Shown here: piece by piece, positions 51,421 to 63,725 of the stretch | How the letters are laid out: every line of letters starts with the position of its first letter | How positions within the stretch are numbered: the stretch's first letter is position 1 | Assembly: GCF_032854445.1 (NCBI RefSeq) | Contig: NC_088301.1 | Coordinates: 51,447,187 to 51,511,186 of the forward strand | Direction of reading: 5' to 3' | Origin: Liolophura sinensis | Taxonomy: Eukaryota > Mollusca > Polyplacophora > Chitonida > Chitonidae | DNA length: 64,000 nucleotides | Notes under the pieces: model-generated | What the model was told of the DNA's origin: nothing | Databases searched by the model: none | Seen by the model: only the letters and a program-made list of their open reading frames with translations | Program-made: the position numbers and the translations under genes

Positions 51421-54400
51421 GAAGTGATTGTCAAGAACACAAGCGTGTACTATCCTATGTTGGTGACCTTTACATATTTTTTCAAAGTCATTGGGGTTTG
51501 TTCCTCCTTTTCAATGTTAACGCCATATATCTTGAACAGCCAGAAGGAACCATGTTAAAGTTAATTTTGTTCAACGGGCATGTTAACGTTACAGAACCTG
51601 AAAACTAAGTTGTGTTATGTAAGTCTTGTGAAATATGGAAAAACAATTCAATTTCAGTTTGTTTATATAACCACGCAGTCCCACACAACATTCACTGAAT
51701 ACACAAACATTACATAAGCAGCCAGGTAATTCCAATATCAGATAATACACACGCGGCGATAATATAGGTCTTGGTATTGCAATAATAATGATATTCAGAT
51801 AACGTCTATCTTGTTTAATACTGCGAATAATACAGGAAAATTGAGTAACGGCACAGTGTCATCTACACTTATGACTAGTACTTAAGACAGGTGAGAGGTG
51901 AATCTGAAGAACTGGAATGCTCACAGGCGGTTTCCGTTCATGCAAAAACCTCTTGTGATTATCTTTGACCAACTGAAATCTAAACCAATCTTAATCTGTC
52001 GGGCTTTGTCGTAAGAGCTAGACCTTCGAGCATCGCAAACGATTTTCATGAATGTTATTAACATTTTTGTAACACAGTGCCTTTGATTTCAGTCAAGCAC
52101 GTGGCCACGGGGATAAACTGAAGCTTCACGGGTTTGATTCGAGATAAACCGGTTCCGGTTTAGGAGTTACGTTTATGCTTGTTCATATCTGCTACCTTTT
52201 TTTTGTTTTATTGGTTGGTAAAGTTATGTGTGATTGTTTACGCATTCTCTGTTAACGCAATGCTACCCAAGTCACATGTTAGAGTAAAAAGACAAAACCT
52301 ATCAAAAATTTATGAGCTTAAACCTCTGTTTCATGAACACAGTATTCCCTTCTTTCATATCCTATTAAATTTCACACTCCCTGACGTGCTGATATTTTTT
52401 AGAATGAAGGTAAATGACATGAAGAGCTTTAAGTGCTTTTTAAATGCACTTTTGCATCAATGTGATCTTCATGATCATTTATAGTGCATTGCTCTGTATT
52501 TTTCAATCCATGAGGTTCAGAAACATTATAAACAAAGGTGTAACTCAAATAAATCAATCCTTATTAGTGAAAATAATTTTACTACACAAGTCAATGTGAA
52601 TTCTTCGACACAAATTCACAAGTGTAATTACTTGCCCCGCACATTCAAGTTTCGCCCTTTCTATATTGTTCCAAATACATGTTTATGTTGGATGTAGATA
52701 TACACCAAGCGGTGATATATAGGTCATTTATAGTTTTGAATTGAACTAATAATCAAAATAAATCGAGGCTTTGTAACATCTAGAGTTTGATCCTTTATCA
52801 CGCATGAAGTTATTTTATTTCTAAATTCTGACAGCTATTCTCAAGCACTGAGCTGCCAGGAAGAGAAAGGCAACGTAGACTTTAGAATGTAGAACACATA
52901 CCTGTAGTTTATATAGAACGAACTCAGGGTGTAAATTCTTATCAGATGGTAGTGTTTTTCTTCTGTGAGACGAATAGTTGAAGGTCTATAAAGGAAATAT
53001 CGTGAGAATACACGGTGACAATTCACCGATCATTTCTCAAGTGTTGTTTAAGGTAATCTTTATAAGATGTAATCATTCCCTCAATAACATGTTCTGTCGC
53101 CTGGTCGTTCATTATCAGTTACCATTTGTGTAAATATACAAAAAGAAACAAACACAATGTTTACACATTTCGTTCTCTTCTTAAATCGTTTATCACTCTC
53201 AAATGCCATAATTAATGTTTACACTACCCAAACCTGGTCATAGTCGAAGCTCCTTTGCATGTTAGGAAGAAAAACTATGATGGCAGGAATGAGATATAGG
53301 TCATTTTTTTAAAATGACAGATGGAAATCTTATCCCCTTTTTACAAAGAATGATCGGATGTAAATAACACATTATTGAAATACATGTGCTAAACGTTAAA
53401 GATTATAGAGTGTCACCTTACAGGCAACAAGATGGCTGGATCCGTGAACTCGATAAAGGTCACATGTGACCGTTACCCATATGTAGTTTATTTAAACATT
53501 TTTTTTATAAACTATAGACTGTTGCATTAACAAAGCAATGTCAACCATCCATGTTGGTAGCTTAAATATAATTATCATAACAATTCATTTTCTATGTGAA
53601 TATATTGTTAAAACAGTTACTTGGTCTTCAACTTTTGCTGTGTTACGCTGTAAGGTGAAATGCACCAAGTGACTCTCTCCTTTTGTAGTTAATGGACAAG
53701 AATTATGGATGAATTGTGCTCACGCAGTGCGGTGCTCGTGAGGCGCACAAAAAGCATTGAGAAATGTTCTCGGTTAATCTACAATCACATGAATCAGATA
53801 TATACTGTGATGGCTATAACAGTATGATGTTCACATTTGTTGATGAATTTGCAGGTGTTCTAGAGGTAAAGCTCTAAACTAAATTTCATCTGACCACAAA
53901 TCAAAACCATTGTGAAATTACCAGTTTAGAGACTTTAAGGGTGTAAGTGGAGCTATTATTCTTCAGGAATTAAAGGTCGTGCCGTGAACCCCTGGGTGCT
54001 GAATAAGCTATATGAAAAAGTCAGCTCAAGAGTAGCTCCATGCTGAAGTGCAATACCGATTAAAGCATAAGCAACTCTTGTTGGTAGGTCTATTTATATG
54101 ACTGTAAAGGTAATTTTGTTTATATTCAGATGCTTTGACGTATAACGAAGGTATGGGAAGCAATATCTGTATCCCGGATCAAAAATAGCCACATTATATA
54201 TCTATGCTGACATGTCAAGTTTATATCTCTTGTTTTGTCGATAAATGCTTAGTTCAGCTTTTTAAAGTTCAACAGTGTAAAACTGAGAAACGAGAGAGAA
54301 CTGTCGACATCAGTCATATTCGATGTTTAAAAGGAAGACAAGGAGCTAATTTGTCCTTAATATTGCTTCATGTATATTTGGGATGTAAAACGCCTTTTTA

Positions 54401-54591
54401 TAGATTTGTACCGCGTGCTTGATGCCAACTGACTTGAGAACATTGTGGGCATCATATGGTGATTTTTGGATATGTTACTGCGGGAATTGTCAGCTTAATG
54501 AGAGCACATGTGATTTTGATTAACTAATATCAGAGAGTACAGTTGAAGGTATATCTGTAGAATTTCCGTTATAAACGACAGGGTTAAGTTT
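51421..54591. other. Intergenic, nothing recognised
   Basis: No conserved exon was recognised. A single B-box-like string (GGGTTTGATTCGAG, about 52130) has no matching A box or fold and is not called a tRNA. Confidence 0.4.
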
Positions 54592-54755
54592 TAGCCGTAC
54601 TCAAGAATATTTCACTTATACGACAGCCGCTAGCATGATGGGAGAAAGGCGGACAGAGTCCGAGGAAAACCCACGATCGTCCGCAGGTTGCTGAAAAGCC
54701 GTCCCCCGTACGGCGAGAGAGGAAGCCAGCTAATAAGCTCGCAGTTGGATGCTAA
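54592..54755 (-). mobile_element. Diverged SINE copy, minus orientation
   Basis: Read on the minus strand, the sequence shows the family body: AACCTGCGGACGATCGTGGG, TCATGCTAGCGGCTGTCGTA and GTGAAATATTCTTGAGTACG. The (AAAT)n tail has been lost and the head is only partial (GCGAGCTTATTAGCTGGCTT). Confidence 0.78.
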
Positions 54756-55872
54756 GTTTTCCTAATCTGTATTGGACCAATTTCTGAACATAACAGTTTC
54801 TTAAAATATGTAACAGTCACAAAAGTTTGATAACCATGTATGATTTCATTGTTTAAAGTTTATATACTGAAGATTAAACTGTAGATATTATAGGTCGTAA
54901 ATTATTCGAAACAATACATCTTCTCATCTTCTTATGATTTAGTAAGTCATGATCATGTGTTGTTGAGTTAAAAGGTGCATGTCTGTTTAGTAGTAAAGAG
55001 ATATACACATTAAACACCACGTCAGTCGCTACAGGCAAATTGCATAATTATGTATAAGCAACGGTTTGAAAATAAACAGACCTTCAGTAACACCTTGAGT
55101 AATATAAGGCAAGCAATTTGTCTTGATGTAACATATATACTGGGATGTTTTCTTGAAAATAGTGGAATACAAAATACTTCTTTGTGTTTTGTCATTATTC
55201 ATAAAGATCTAGCTTCCAGACAATGTTTTACACAAAGTATTACACAAATCCAATTCTTTTTGCACAGGAGAAAAAAACATTCAACTCAACCAGTTTTCGC
55301 ATTTATTTTTATCTACGCCTGTATCTCATTCAGCGCAGACTGGCACAGATTCCCGAAATAAGAGCTCTTGATTCTGCACTTATTTACACCTCGGTGGAAT
55401 ATATAGTGAGACATAGGAACTGACCAAACACACATGCGCGTAGCAATGACGTGATGTCTACGACTAACACTAGTGGGCTGTAAGGCACAGTTTATTACGC
55501 ACATGCCAATGTTAACCGGGATGAAGTCAGTTTTCCCCGAGGATATATACAGTAGCAGATATTATCATTTTTGCGCTATCATTGCACAGATGGGTAAAAT
55601 GTCGACGGATCGGTGAGAAAGACTGTTTGCTATGTTAAACATTAACGACTAAGGTGTGTTTTATGGAACAAATAGGAAAAGACTCGATTTACAGTGCAGT
55701 TATTATTACAGGCAAATAGGCCTGCTTAATAAACACAGATATAAACATTCTCGGAGGCTTTAGACGCATAGATGCTTGAATTTCTAGCAACTCCACACAG
55801 ACGTGTTAAGACTAGTCATCTAATGACGTCACAAAGTAGATTGGCTTACTCTATAGCGGTGTTTATCGGTTT
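54756..55872. other. Intergenic, nothing recognised
   Basis: A plus-strand frame of 103 codons (55050-55361) shows no known domain. No other structure was seen. Confidence 0.4.
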
Positions 55873-57128
55873 AGTCTCATTTCGCCTACTTTCACACCTT
55901 TATGAGTCTCATTTCGCCTACTTCAGATTTTTCGGACAGGCATCCTGTAGATGGTTGGGGGCACGCCCCCTAATGGGTTCCTACTGAGCGTCTCTCACTC
56001 ATCGGCTGAGTGAACTTAGTAGAAGCGCAATGCTCACTGAAGTCTTGATGGTGAATACCGTTTGCATCAGAGTGACACTGGCAGAACTTTACTCGCTTAT
56101 CACAATAAATACGATCGCAGACGTCGAGACAATCATTAAGTAACATCATGGCAGCAGTGCAAGCACAACTTGAATTCATACCAACTACGAGAGGTGGGGT
56201 AACTCTTGTGTGGAATAATTACGAATACCGACTGAACAGAAAAAAATCTGATTGGGAATCATGGAAATGTAAAGTTGCGAATTGCAAAGCTACGGTTTCG
56301 ACAAAAAATCGTATACTCTCTCACGTTGAAGAGAAACCCCACGAATCCCACCCAGAAAATGGTTCGACGTGCTGCAGTGTTACCTCTTGTGGCCCCGGAG
56401 GACATCGACGACGTTTGGCTGAACACTTTGGCCGAAGCACCTGCTACCGATAATTGTGTGAATTTTTTGGATTATGTGACGGAAAACTGGGTCGAAGGTG
56501 TATGGGGCAGGGACTTGTGGAACCACCATCATACAACGGCTGCCCGAACGAACAACAACGTTGAAGGGTGGCATCATAGGATGAATTCAGTCGCTGGTAA
56601 ATCACATCCAAACCTTTTTGAATTCATTCGCATCATCCAGAGAGAACAGACGTTAACAGATTTGAAAATCTCTCAGCTACAAGCTGGTGGACGTTTCCCT
56701 CCAAAGAGGAGGAAATATCGGACTCTGGACGAGAAGTTACAAAGATTGAAAGAACAGTTGCAGGGAGAACAATTGACATTGGTGGAATTTGCCGACAAAG
56801 CATCGTTCTTGTTACACTTGTAATTTTTAACTGTCATCATTTATCACTTATCTATTTACCACTCTTATGTATTACGTTCCTAACAATATGTTTTTTACTG
56901 ATATGTAACATAAATGTTTACAGCAGATGATCTATGCGTCCATCTTTGGGTCATTCTTTTGTTACTTATACTTGCAATTATTCACACACTTATAACGGTA
57001 CTTTAATCCTTCCACACGGTCCCTGGAGTTTTAATCCCATTAAATGGTTATCTTCACACCTTGGGGATTATCATTTCGCCTACCTCCAATTTCTAATTTC
57101 AAACAAAAGGAGTAGGCGAAATGAGACT
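55873..57128 (+). mobile_element. Internally deleted Mutator-like (FLYWCH-MULE) DNA transposon
   Basis: The termini are short inverted repeats AGTCTCATTTCGCCTACT. Copies lie at 55873-55890 and 55905-55922 on the left, and reversed at 57111-57128 on the right. A further direct partial copy (57071-57083) makes the right end a hairpin. Inside lies a transposase reading frame with its N-terminal FLYWCH zinc finger and its C-terminal part, but the catalytic centre is missing. No 8-11 bp target duplication could be found, so the outer limits are tentative. Confidence 0.65.
56148..56823 (+). pseudogene. MULE transposase relic: FLYWCH finger plus C-terminus, DDE core deleted
   Basis: The first frame (ATG 56148) encodes a FLYWCH-type zinc finger: LVWNNYEYRLNRK, WKCKVANCKA, HVEEKPHESHP, with the expected C..C..H..H pattern. 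At about 56355 the coding continues in the next frame with VRRAAVLPLVAPEDIDDVW, then WNHHHTTAARTNNNVEGWH, NLFEFIRIIQREQ and the Lys/Arg-rich PPKRRKYRTLDEKL, ending at 56823. The second part matches the C-terminal end of MULE transposases that normally follow a FLYWCH finger. About 200-250 residues with the catalytic acids are absent, and the two halves are out of frame. The remaining finger could bind DNA if expressed, but nothing shows that it is. Confidence 0.8.
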
Positions 57129-58757
57129 GCACCATGTTCTTCAAAGCCACTTAACACAACTAGTCCTATTGGAGACACAGGGGCTTAAATAATAGCTTGG
57201 CTTCGTCAGATGTGCCATATACATGGGTACAGAGACTATACATGCCTGACAAAAACCACAATAAAGGAGAAAAATGAGGATTGCCACAACACGACATCCC
57301 CCTTTTACAAAAACTTTCACCTTCTTCATTACTAATTACCAGTATAAGCTTTCTGTTGGTAGCGAATACATGCAACAAGTGACAGCATTTTCCGTCCAAT
57401 TTACTGGCAAGGCTAAAGCACACACACACGCATGCACACCCCCGCACACACGTTTACTACTCGATTATGACTGATTGCCTGAAATACTAAGAAAGTCACC
57501 GCATACACTGGCAGTTGTCAAATACATACGGATAGTCTGTTTTAATTCCAGGACCAGTACCGCATTTACAATGATTTTCATACAGGTATTTTCAGAACAA
57601 TAGGGCCTGGAAAATACCATTCCTCTTAATTAGATTCTGCATGCAAGATACCTATTTTGGATAGCTTTTTATTTTTTTAAAATATCATAAGATCAACAGA
57701 ATGTTACTATTTTGTCCTACTGTTAAAGATAAGTGGTCTCAAATGTTTATTCGGTTTCCATGTGCCTTGTTGTCCTATCCTTTGAAATAGATATGCATTT
57801 TTACCCTTCATTTCCTCGCCATATCAAACAGTTCCTTTCGCTGAGATATTAACTACAGCACGTTATATTCCCGCCCTCAGTAACACAGGGTCCGGGATTC
57901 AGTGTTGGCAAAAATCCATTGGAAGGCCTACAAGACAACGATATTTATATGGAGTGTACGTACACTACAACCCCCAGGTTATTAATAGAAAAGAAGATGG
58001 CAACGGGCAATGCTCGATATCTCGCGTCGATTCAGTATGTGTCCACGAGAAAAAGGGCAGAATAGAAGGAATCTGCAAAAGGATATTTTTTCACATGATT
58101 ATGTTTATTTGTCGGAGGGGGATACAGGTGTTAGTCCTTAGGATAACTTTGAAGAACAATAAAACCCTCTTGTTCTTGGTGCTTTAATCATACAACTCAC
58201 CATAATTTCACTTGTTTGTTCCAGGATGACAAATAAACACATTTTTTACATTTTATTACACTGTCTGAGATCTGGTATAGTGCGCGAATCCATGAATACT
58301 ACAATGACCCATTTGTTCTCAGAAGTAAAACACCTTGATATTATTTTAATTTTTTTTTCAGCATTAGGTCAGACTTCTTAAACAGGGTCGGCATTGAATT
58401 AGTGGTAAAACAGAAGTAGGACAAACTCTGAGATTAAAGACTAGATACTCATCACAACGCATGCATCGCCTCATATATTAACATCTACCGTATAGGATAA
58501 ACTTGAAATTACAACCGATGGAAACACATCTTGTCTGGTTTGGGTTTTACCTTGGTCACTGGCCACTTCGTCACTATTAGTCCTTGTGTCCTCACGCCAA
58601 TCTACAATTAACAGACACAAATAAATTTGTTGTAAATGTCCGTTGCAATCATGCTGTACACAATTTGGGCGCATAGGTAGGGTGGCCTGTATTTAATTTT
58701 GTTTGAAAGTTTTTAAAAAAAATTCACCTGAGTGGAAACGTTATCCAACCAAATGAA
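57129..58757. other. Intergenic, nothing firmly recognised
   Basis: No recognised domain. A minus-strand stretch at about 58475-58604 has an acceptor-like AG and a polar open frame (DWREDTRTNSDEV), too weak to call. Confidence 0.35.
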
Positions 58758-58902
58758 ATGGTTTTCTCCAAGGTGGAAACTCAGCAAAAGCCTTATTCTG
58801 CATGGTTCGAGAGAGTATCACATGAGCTCTTCAACTGGACGACACAATGTTCCGCTAAGACAGAAAGGCTTTTAAGCATGGATAAAAACTATTCGAATCC
58901 AG
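58758..58902 (+). CDS. Weak candidate first coding exon, unknown protein
   Basis: An ATG at 58758 opens 48 codons that run into a good donor (CCAG|GTAAGAA at 58902/58903). The peptide has ordinary protein composition (KPYSAWFERVSHELFNW, TERLLSMDKNYSNP), but I recognise no family and found no partner exon downstream in phase. It may be chance. Confidence 0.2.
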
Positions 58903-59649
58903 GTAAGAAAGCTTCAGAAAATTAATCGTGGTGTATGGGATTTCACGAACGTGTATAAATAATAATAAAAAAAAAGAAGAGAAAGTTTTTCTCATATAAG
59001 GATTTCCATCCTTCCTCACCTCGAGGTGGTCAGTTCGAGATTTCTCTTCAACTTATAGATTGGATACGACAAACATATATTTACATAAAATACACCAACA
59101 TCGGGTTTAAAACCGACAAATTGTATGTTATCGACTAATATATAATAAAAGATGGATTGTTTCCCTGATTATTTAGAACATACACAAAAATGTGAAATAT
59201 TAAATAGAAAAGGATGAAATAATTTGTAAAAGCAAACGTCTATTTTGGTGAAGATTATAAACTTATGGAATGCGTATAAACCTTATTACATACACACTGC
59301 ATAGCACATCATGGTGGCCAATCAAATGCCAAGCGTTACATTCATTCATTTCTTCATAACAATGATGCACATACAGCATAAAGAGTAAAAGGATTTTCTA
59401 ATTTCTATATTGCTGGCAGCAAGCACATATTTACGGTGAAATTGTCTTCCTTTTGCTATTTGGCTAAGGTTATTGGCTTGTCCGTTTCTTAGTGTTTCAA
59501 AGATTCCAGCATCGCACAGCATCCAAGAAAGGGTAAAACATTGAAATGATGAAGTTTGCGTAGATTAAAGATGCCACTGCTCAACAGTATATCGTCAAAA
59601 TTTCGATTTAGTCACAAGAGAGAGCTAACAGAAATAAATGAAACATAAC

Positions 59650-60125
59650 TTGTGATAGCATCTCTGGACGGACGGTTAATTGATACAGTAACCATGCTCC
59701 ACTAATGGGACCGAAGATAAGGTTCGTTGAAAGTGCAAAACACGCTATTACTGTCATAGCCTGGCCTGACAAACGCACAAGTGTTAAATTTCACAATGAC
59801 GGCTAAAATTTGAAATAGCTGCATATTTAACACCAATATGTACATCTGCAATTTGTAATATCGACAAACTCAAAACGGACAATTCGACTTCAGCAAGTAT
59901 TGAAGCAAGCACTTAAATATGTATATACTATATGTACATATTGCGTGTAGTGGTATTCAATTGCTGACATGGACGTTTCGTCCATGCAGGATTCTATAAA
60001 CTGCACAAAGAACAGGCTCTGCACAGCATCGCCTTAATTGAAGCAAATCGCTGTGCGAGCTCCTCCATGCCTGTATCATAGTCTGGAACCACATTTTTGT
60101 CTTGTAAATTTCCAGAACGACTTTT
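59650..60125 (-). CDS. Weak candidate exons of an unrecognised minus-strand gene
   Basis: Two stretches look coding on the minus strand. 60125-59994 follows an acceptor (CAGACATAG) and gives 43 residues ending in a stop, with NVVPDYDTGMEELAQRFAS inside. 59765-59650 follows TTTGTCAG and encodes a hydrophobic segment, VIACFALSTNLIFGPISG, that loosely resembles a transporter membrane helix. The first has its own stop, so the two cannot be consecutive exons of one transcript unless it is alternatively spliced. No family is recognised. Confidence 0.2.
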
Positions 60126-60175
60126 CTATGTCTGACTAGCGACGTGAATGCATATGAATGACTTTATTCTACGGG

Positions 60176-60296
60176 TACGGGGGAAGGTCTGCCAGCAACC
60201 TGTGGATGGCCGTGGGTTTCCTCGGGCTCTGCCCGGTTTCTTCTCGGCATAATGCTGGCCGTCGAATACAAGTGAAATATTCTTGAGAACATCTTA
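60176..60296 (+). mobile_element. SINE body fragment
   Basis: The fragment GGTACGGGGGAAGGTCTGCC, CCTGTGGATGGCCGTGGG, GGCATAATGCTGGCCGTCG, GTGAAATATTCTTGAG matches the body of the SINE family at 16324 and 18144. The head and the (AAAT)n tail are missing. Confidence 0.8.
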
Positions 60297-62928
60297 GAAT
60301 ATAAACAGTGGAGGCAATCGTAACGTGCTCTCTTGACACATGACCTTATAGTCTGAATTCAGAGGGGCGCCGTCGTCTGCACATATGCTACATAAGTGCT
60401 CTGATCCGGTGTGTAGAACGGCAGCTGAGTTGTTAGTAATCGTGGCTGTGGTTTCCATGCGGATGTTCATCATGTGTTGAGAACCTCTATCGCTGAGCAA
60501 GAGAACGAATATGAACTCTAATGATAGCGCAAGCTACAGAAATTCAACGAGCGTATGTACATACACATAATAAAAAGTTGATCATTTGAGTGAAAAGCGT
60601 GCTATTATATATATCAAATGTATGGTTAATCATAAGTTAATACTAGAAATACAATACAAAAGCCACCAGGGTTTGACGAGGACTAAAAACAATCGACGTG
60701 CAGATAGTTTATCTGTTACATGTCTTCGAATAAAGTGTTAGAAAGCTGAGCATCACCCATATACCACCCATATATGTAGGAACAGAATTGAGAATACTGT
60801 GAGCACAATTCCACCCAAGACTTTGCACAAAGAAACCATAAAACCGGAAGAAAACTTAAGATAAACGAAGGTACAATTTTAAATCAGTAACGGTGTCCAT
60901 ATCAATACAAAGGGCCACAGCATTAAGCACAATTAGGTAAAAAGCTGAAGTGATGTTATATAGCAACCTACTAGACGCCACTGGCTTAGTATAAATCAAG
61001 TGCTGTGTTGCCATCACATTTAACAAATAGTAACATGAATACAATGTGAAAGGACTAGACCTTGAGGATCCCTTATCTACCAGCAGAATCAAAGTTTATG
61101 GGGCAATTAAATATAAAAAAAATTACAGTATGCAAAGTAAGACCAGAGCAACGACGGGAATCTGACAGAGAGTGTATACGGTAACAGAAATCTCTATCAC
61201 TGGGTGGCATATTTTGGCAAAATGATTTTTTGTTGATATTTTGACTCGCAGTTGGATACGTGTGTATGTAGACGAAGATTGACGTTAACTCAATCCATCT
61301 ATGCTTTAGCCGCCTCTTATAACTCAAAACGTTTACAATATATCAGCTCCAGAGATACATGTTTTGATTATGGATAACCAATAAACTAACATGGTCTGCG
61401 ATTTTGATACTGATTTAGTTCAGTATACATTGCATCGTCAATGAAAAGTGTTGACTGCTTCTCTTTGCATGAATTCATCACAAATTCGTACTGTATATAT
61501 ACTTTCTTAGTTTTTTGGCATACTGTGTTTTATATTGTTTTGGGAATTGACCTTGCGAGTATTGACTCGTAACGTCCATTTTGATATACAGATGCTTTGT
61601 TTTGACGCTTAGGTAGAAAACATTCATAATAGCTCACCAATATGTGTACAGGCTTGATCACATGTCTGAGAGAAGCAATATAGTCATGGATATGCTGTCG
61701 ATGGGATCAGAGACAGCAACTGAAAATACACATGTATATGCTGAAATGATGCTGTACTTACCAGCTACAGCTTACCAATCATCGTCAACTCACTCTGCTG
61801 ACGACCTCGCCCTTTCGGTCGACTTCGGGGTAATTTCAGACGAGTAAACTCGATATTGAGGTGATAAAACGTGTACAACAGTCCACGACGTATTTCAGCG
61901 CCTGATATCCCATCCATACGGCCTTGAAAGCGTTTCACATAATTACTTTATATAACAGCTGTAATGTGTTTTCACGCATGAAAGATCACTCAATAACATG
62001 TATTACGTATAGTATGACCTACATTATGTTTTTCGCCACAGTCGGCAAATATACCATTAGGCCTATATTACAGGGGGCATGTGTATTAATGCGTTTAGAT
62101 GCCGATCCAGTTGCGTCATCATCGTTTAAATGTGGATAACACATCAGGTGCATAAACATGACCGGTTAAGCATGAGTGACTGATTACCCAAACCCTGGCA
62201 CGGGTCACAGAGTTTCGGTATAATCCGTGTTTAGCCGGGAATGACTAGTTTCTCTCTATAAATACCATATGGTGTTTTGTTTGGGTTTTCGGTGTTGTCG
62301 TAACGGATTTTCCTCAGCCATGTGTTAAGCATTTTTTTTTAGAAAACTGTAGCATGAGATGAGCTCAAAAGAGAAACACCGTAATACCAGGCTAATGATG
62401 AAACATATCTTCACATTAAGTGTAAGAAAAACTCCACCTAAAGGATACCAAAACTCACATGCAATCAGTTCCCCAAAATGGGGGATGCTTTTTTCTTTTT
62501 CTTGCCCGTGAACACATTGCTTTGATTCTCCAAAAACCATTTAAATGCTATTCTTCGTATACACTGGTTGTCGCATATAACGAAGGTTAGTACTAACGCC
62601 CTTACATATAGATCTCTTATACAGCTCTGAAGCTATGGCTAATGAACCTTTTTAAGGTACAGCCGAATTGTTTACATGAATGAAAGGCAGATGAGTATGG
62701 CCACCCTTTGTAAAGCTTCTCCCCCAAAATCAACTGAAACATATCGAGTTATTGAATGAATTTCTCGTATAGAAGAAATTTCCAGTTCTCGTCCGACCCT
62801 CGTCCAAATCGCCATATCCCAACTCTCCCACTAAACATTAAATGCCAACCTATTGTCGTAAGTAGTATACTGCGTCGAAAACGTGTTGCATTGCGGAGGA
62901 TTCGTGTCGCCGTGTCCGCGCTCTGTGT
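60297..62928. other. Intergenic, nothing firmly recognised
   Basis: Several short open frames occur on both strands (for example plus strand 61644-61847 and minus strand 60294-60500), with protein-like composition but no family I know. I leave them uncalled. Confidence 0.35.
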
Positions 62929-62963
62929 ACTATAGTATAGTGTAGTATAATATAGTATAGTAT
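62929..62963 (+). repeat. (TATAG)n short tandem repeat
   Basis: About seven imperfect TATAG/TGTAG/TATAA units in a row. Confidence 0.8.
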
Positions 62964-63725
62964 TCTGTCTGGTTTGCTTGTTGAGTTTGTGTGTTGATCT
63001 GTGCGCGCCAAAACGAACCAGTCGGGTGGGTTGGATTGTCCCTCACGGGATTTCGTGGAAGTCCGCGCCGCGCCTTCCAACGGGAGGCTTATGGACGGAC
63101 CAATGAGCGCCGGGTTAGCGAGCAGTGGCTTGTAAAGTTGGGTTCAGCAGCTCCGTTGCACCAAAACTGACCAATGGTCGAGGAGCAGATCAAGAAAAAT
63201 AGATGCTGGGGAAAAATCATCCCGGAGTTGTTATTGGTGCGCGAATTTTGTTGACGGATTTACACAAGTGAAGCGTGTCAGAAGAAGTTCTACAGGTTGT
63301 GGGATTGGCGGGTGCATCGACGTGCTCAATACGAAATGACAAGTCACACAACTTATCGTAAAGATAGCGTTCGTCTTACGTGGAGAAGAGTCCTTCGGAC
63401 TGGCCTTCTAGAAAAAAAAAGCCGAACGGTTCAGCACTAGATCAGACACCACAGCGCTTTAGCATTCAGTTACGCGGCGATGCACCCGTCTTGTGCGGAC
63501 ACACCGCCAAAGGAACGATCCTTCGGACTTTGTATATATATATATTTTTAAAGTTGTCCGTTTGTGGCCGCCAACAAGGTTGGTATACCTGAGCCCCGCT
63601 CGCGCGCACGACTTGCAGGTGAATCCCACTCGACATTTACTGCTTACTACGTCTCAAGCACCGGCATCTCCGGCACCGAGTCCACCTTCTACCGGCCCTT
63701 GCGTAGGGCTCGTCTCGCGCAGTAG
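62964..63725. other. GC-richer edge region, unassigned
   Basis: Base composition becomes richer in G and C than in the preceding 60 kb. This may mark the start of a different element that continues with the polymerase-like fragment, or a promoter region. No domain is recognised in the open frames here. Confidence 0.3.

Noticed and set aside
52085-52145. tRNA-like B box (GGGTTTGATTCGAG)
   Set aside because: No matching A box, no acceptor stem and no cloverleaf could be drawn.
61644-61847. Plus-strand open frame with YAEMMLYLP and Ser-rich end
   Set aside because: It looks protein-like, but there is no family match, and the antisense strand is also partly open; evidence is insufficient.
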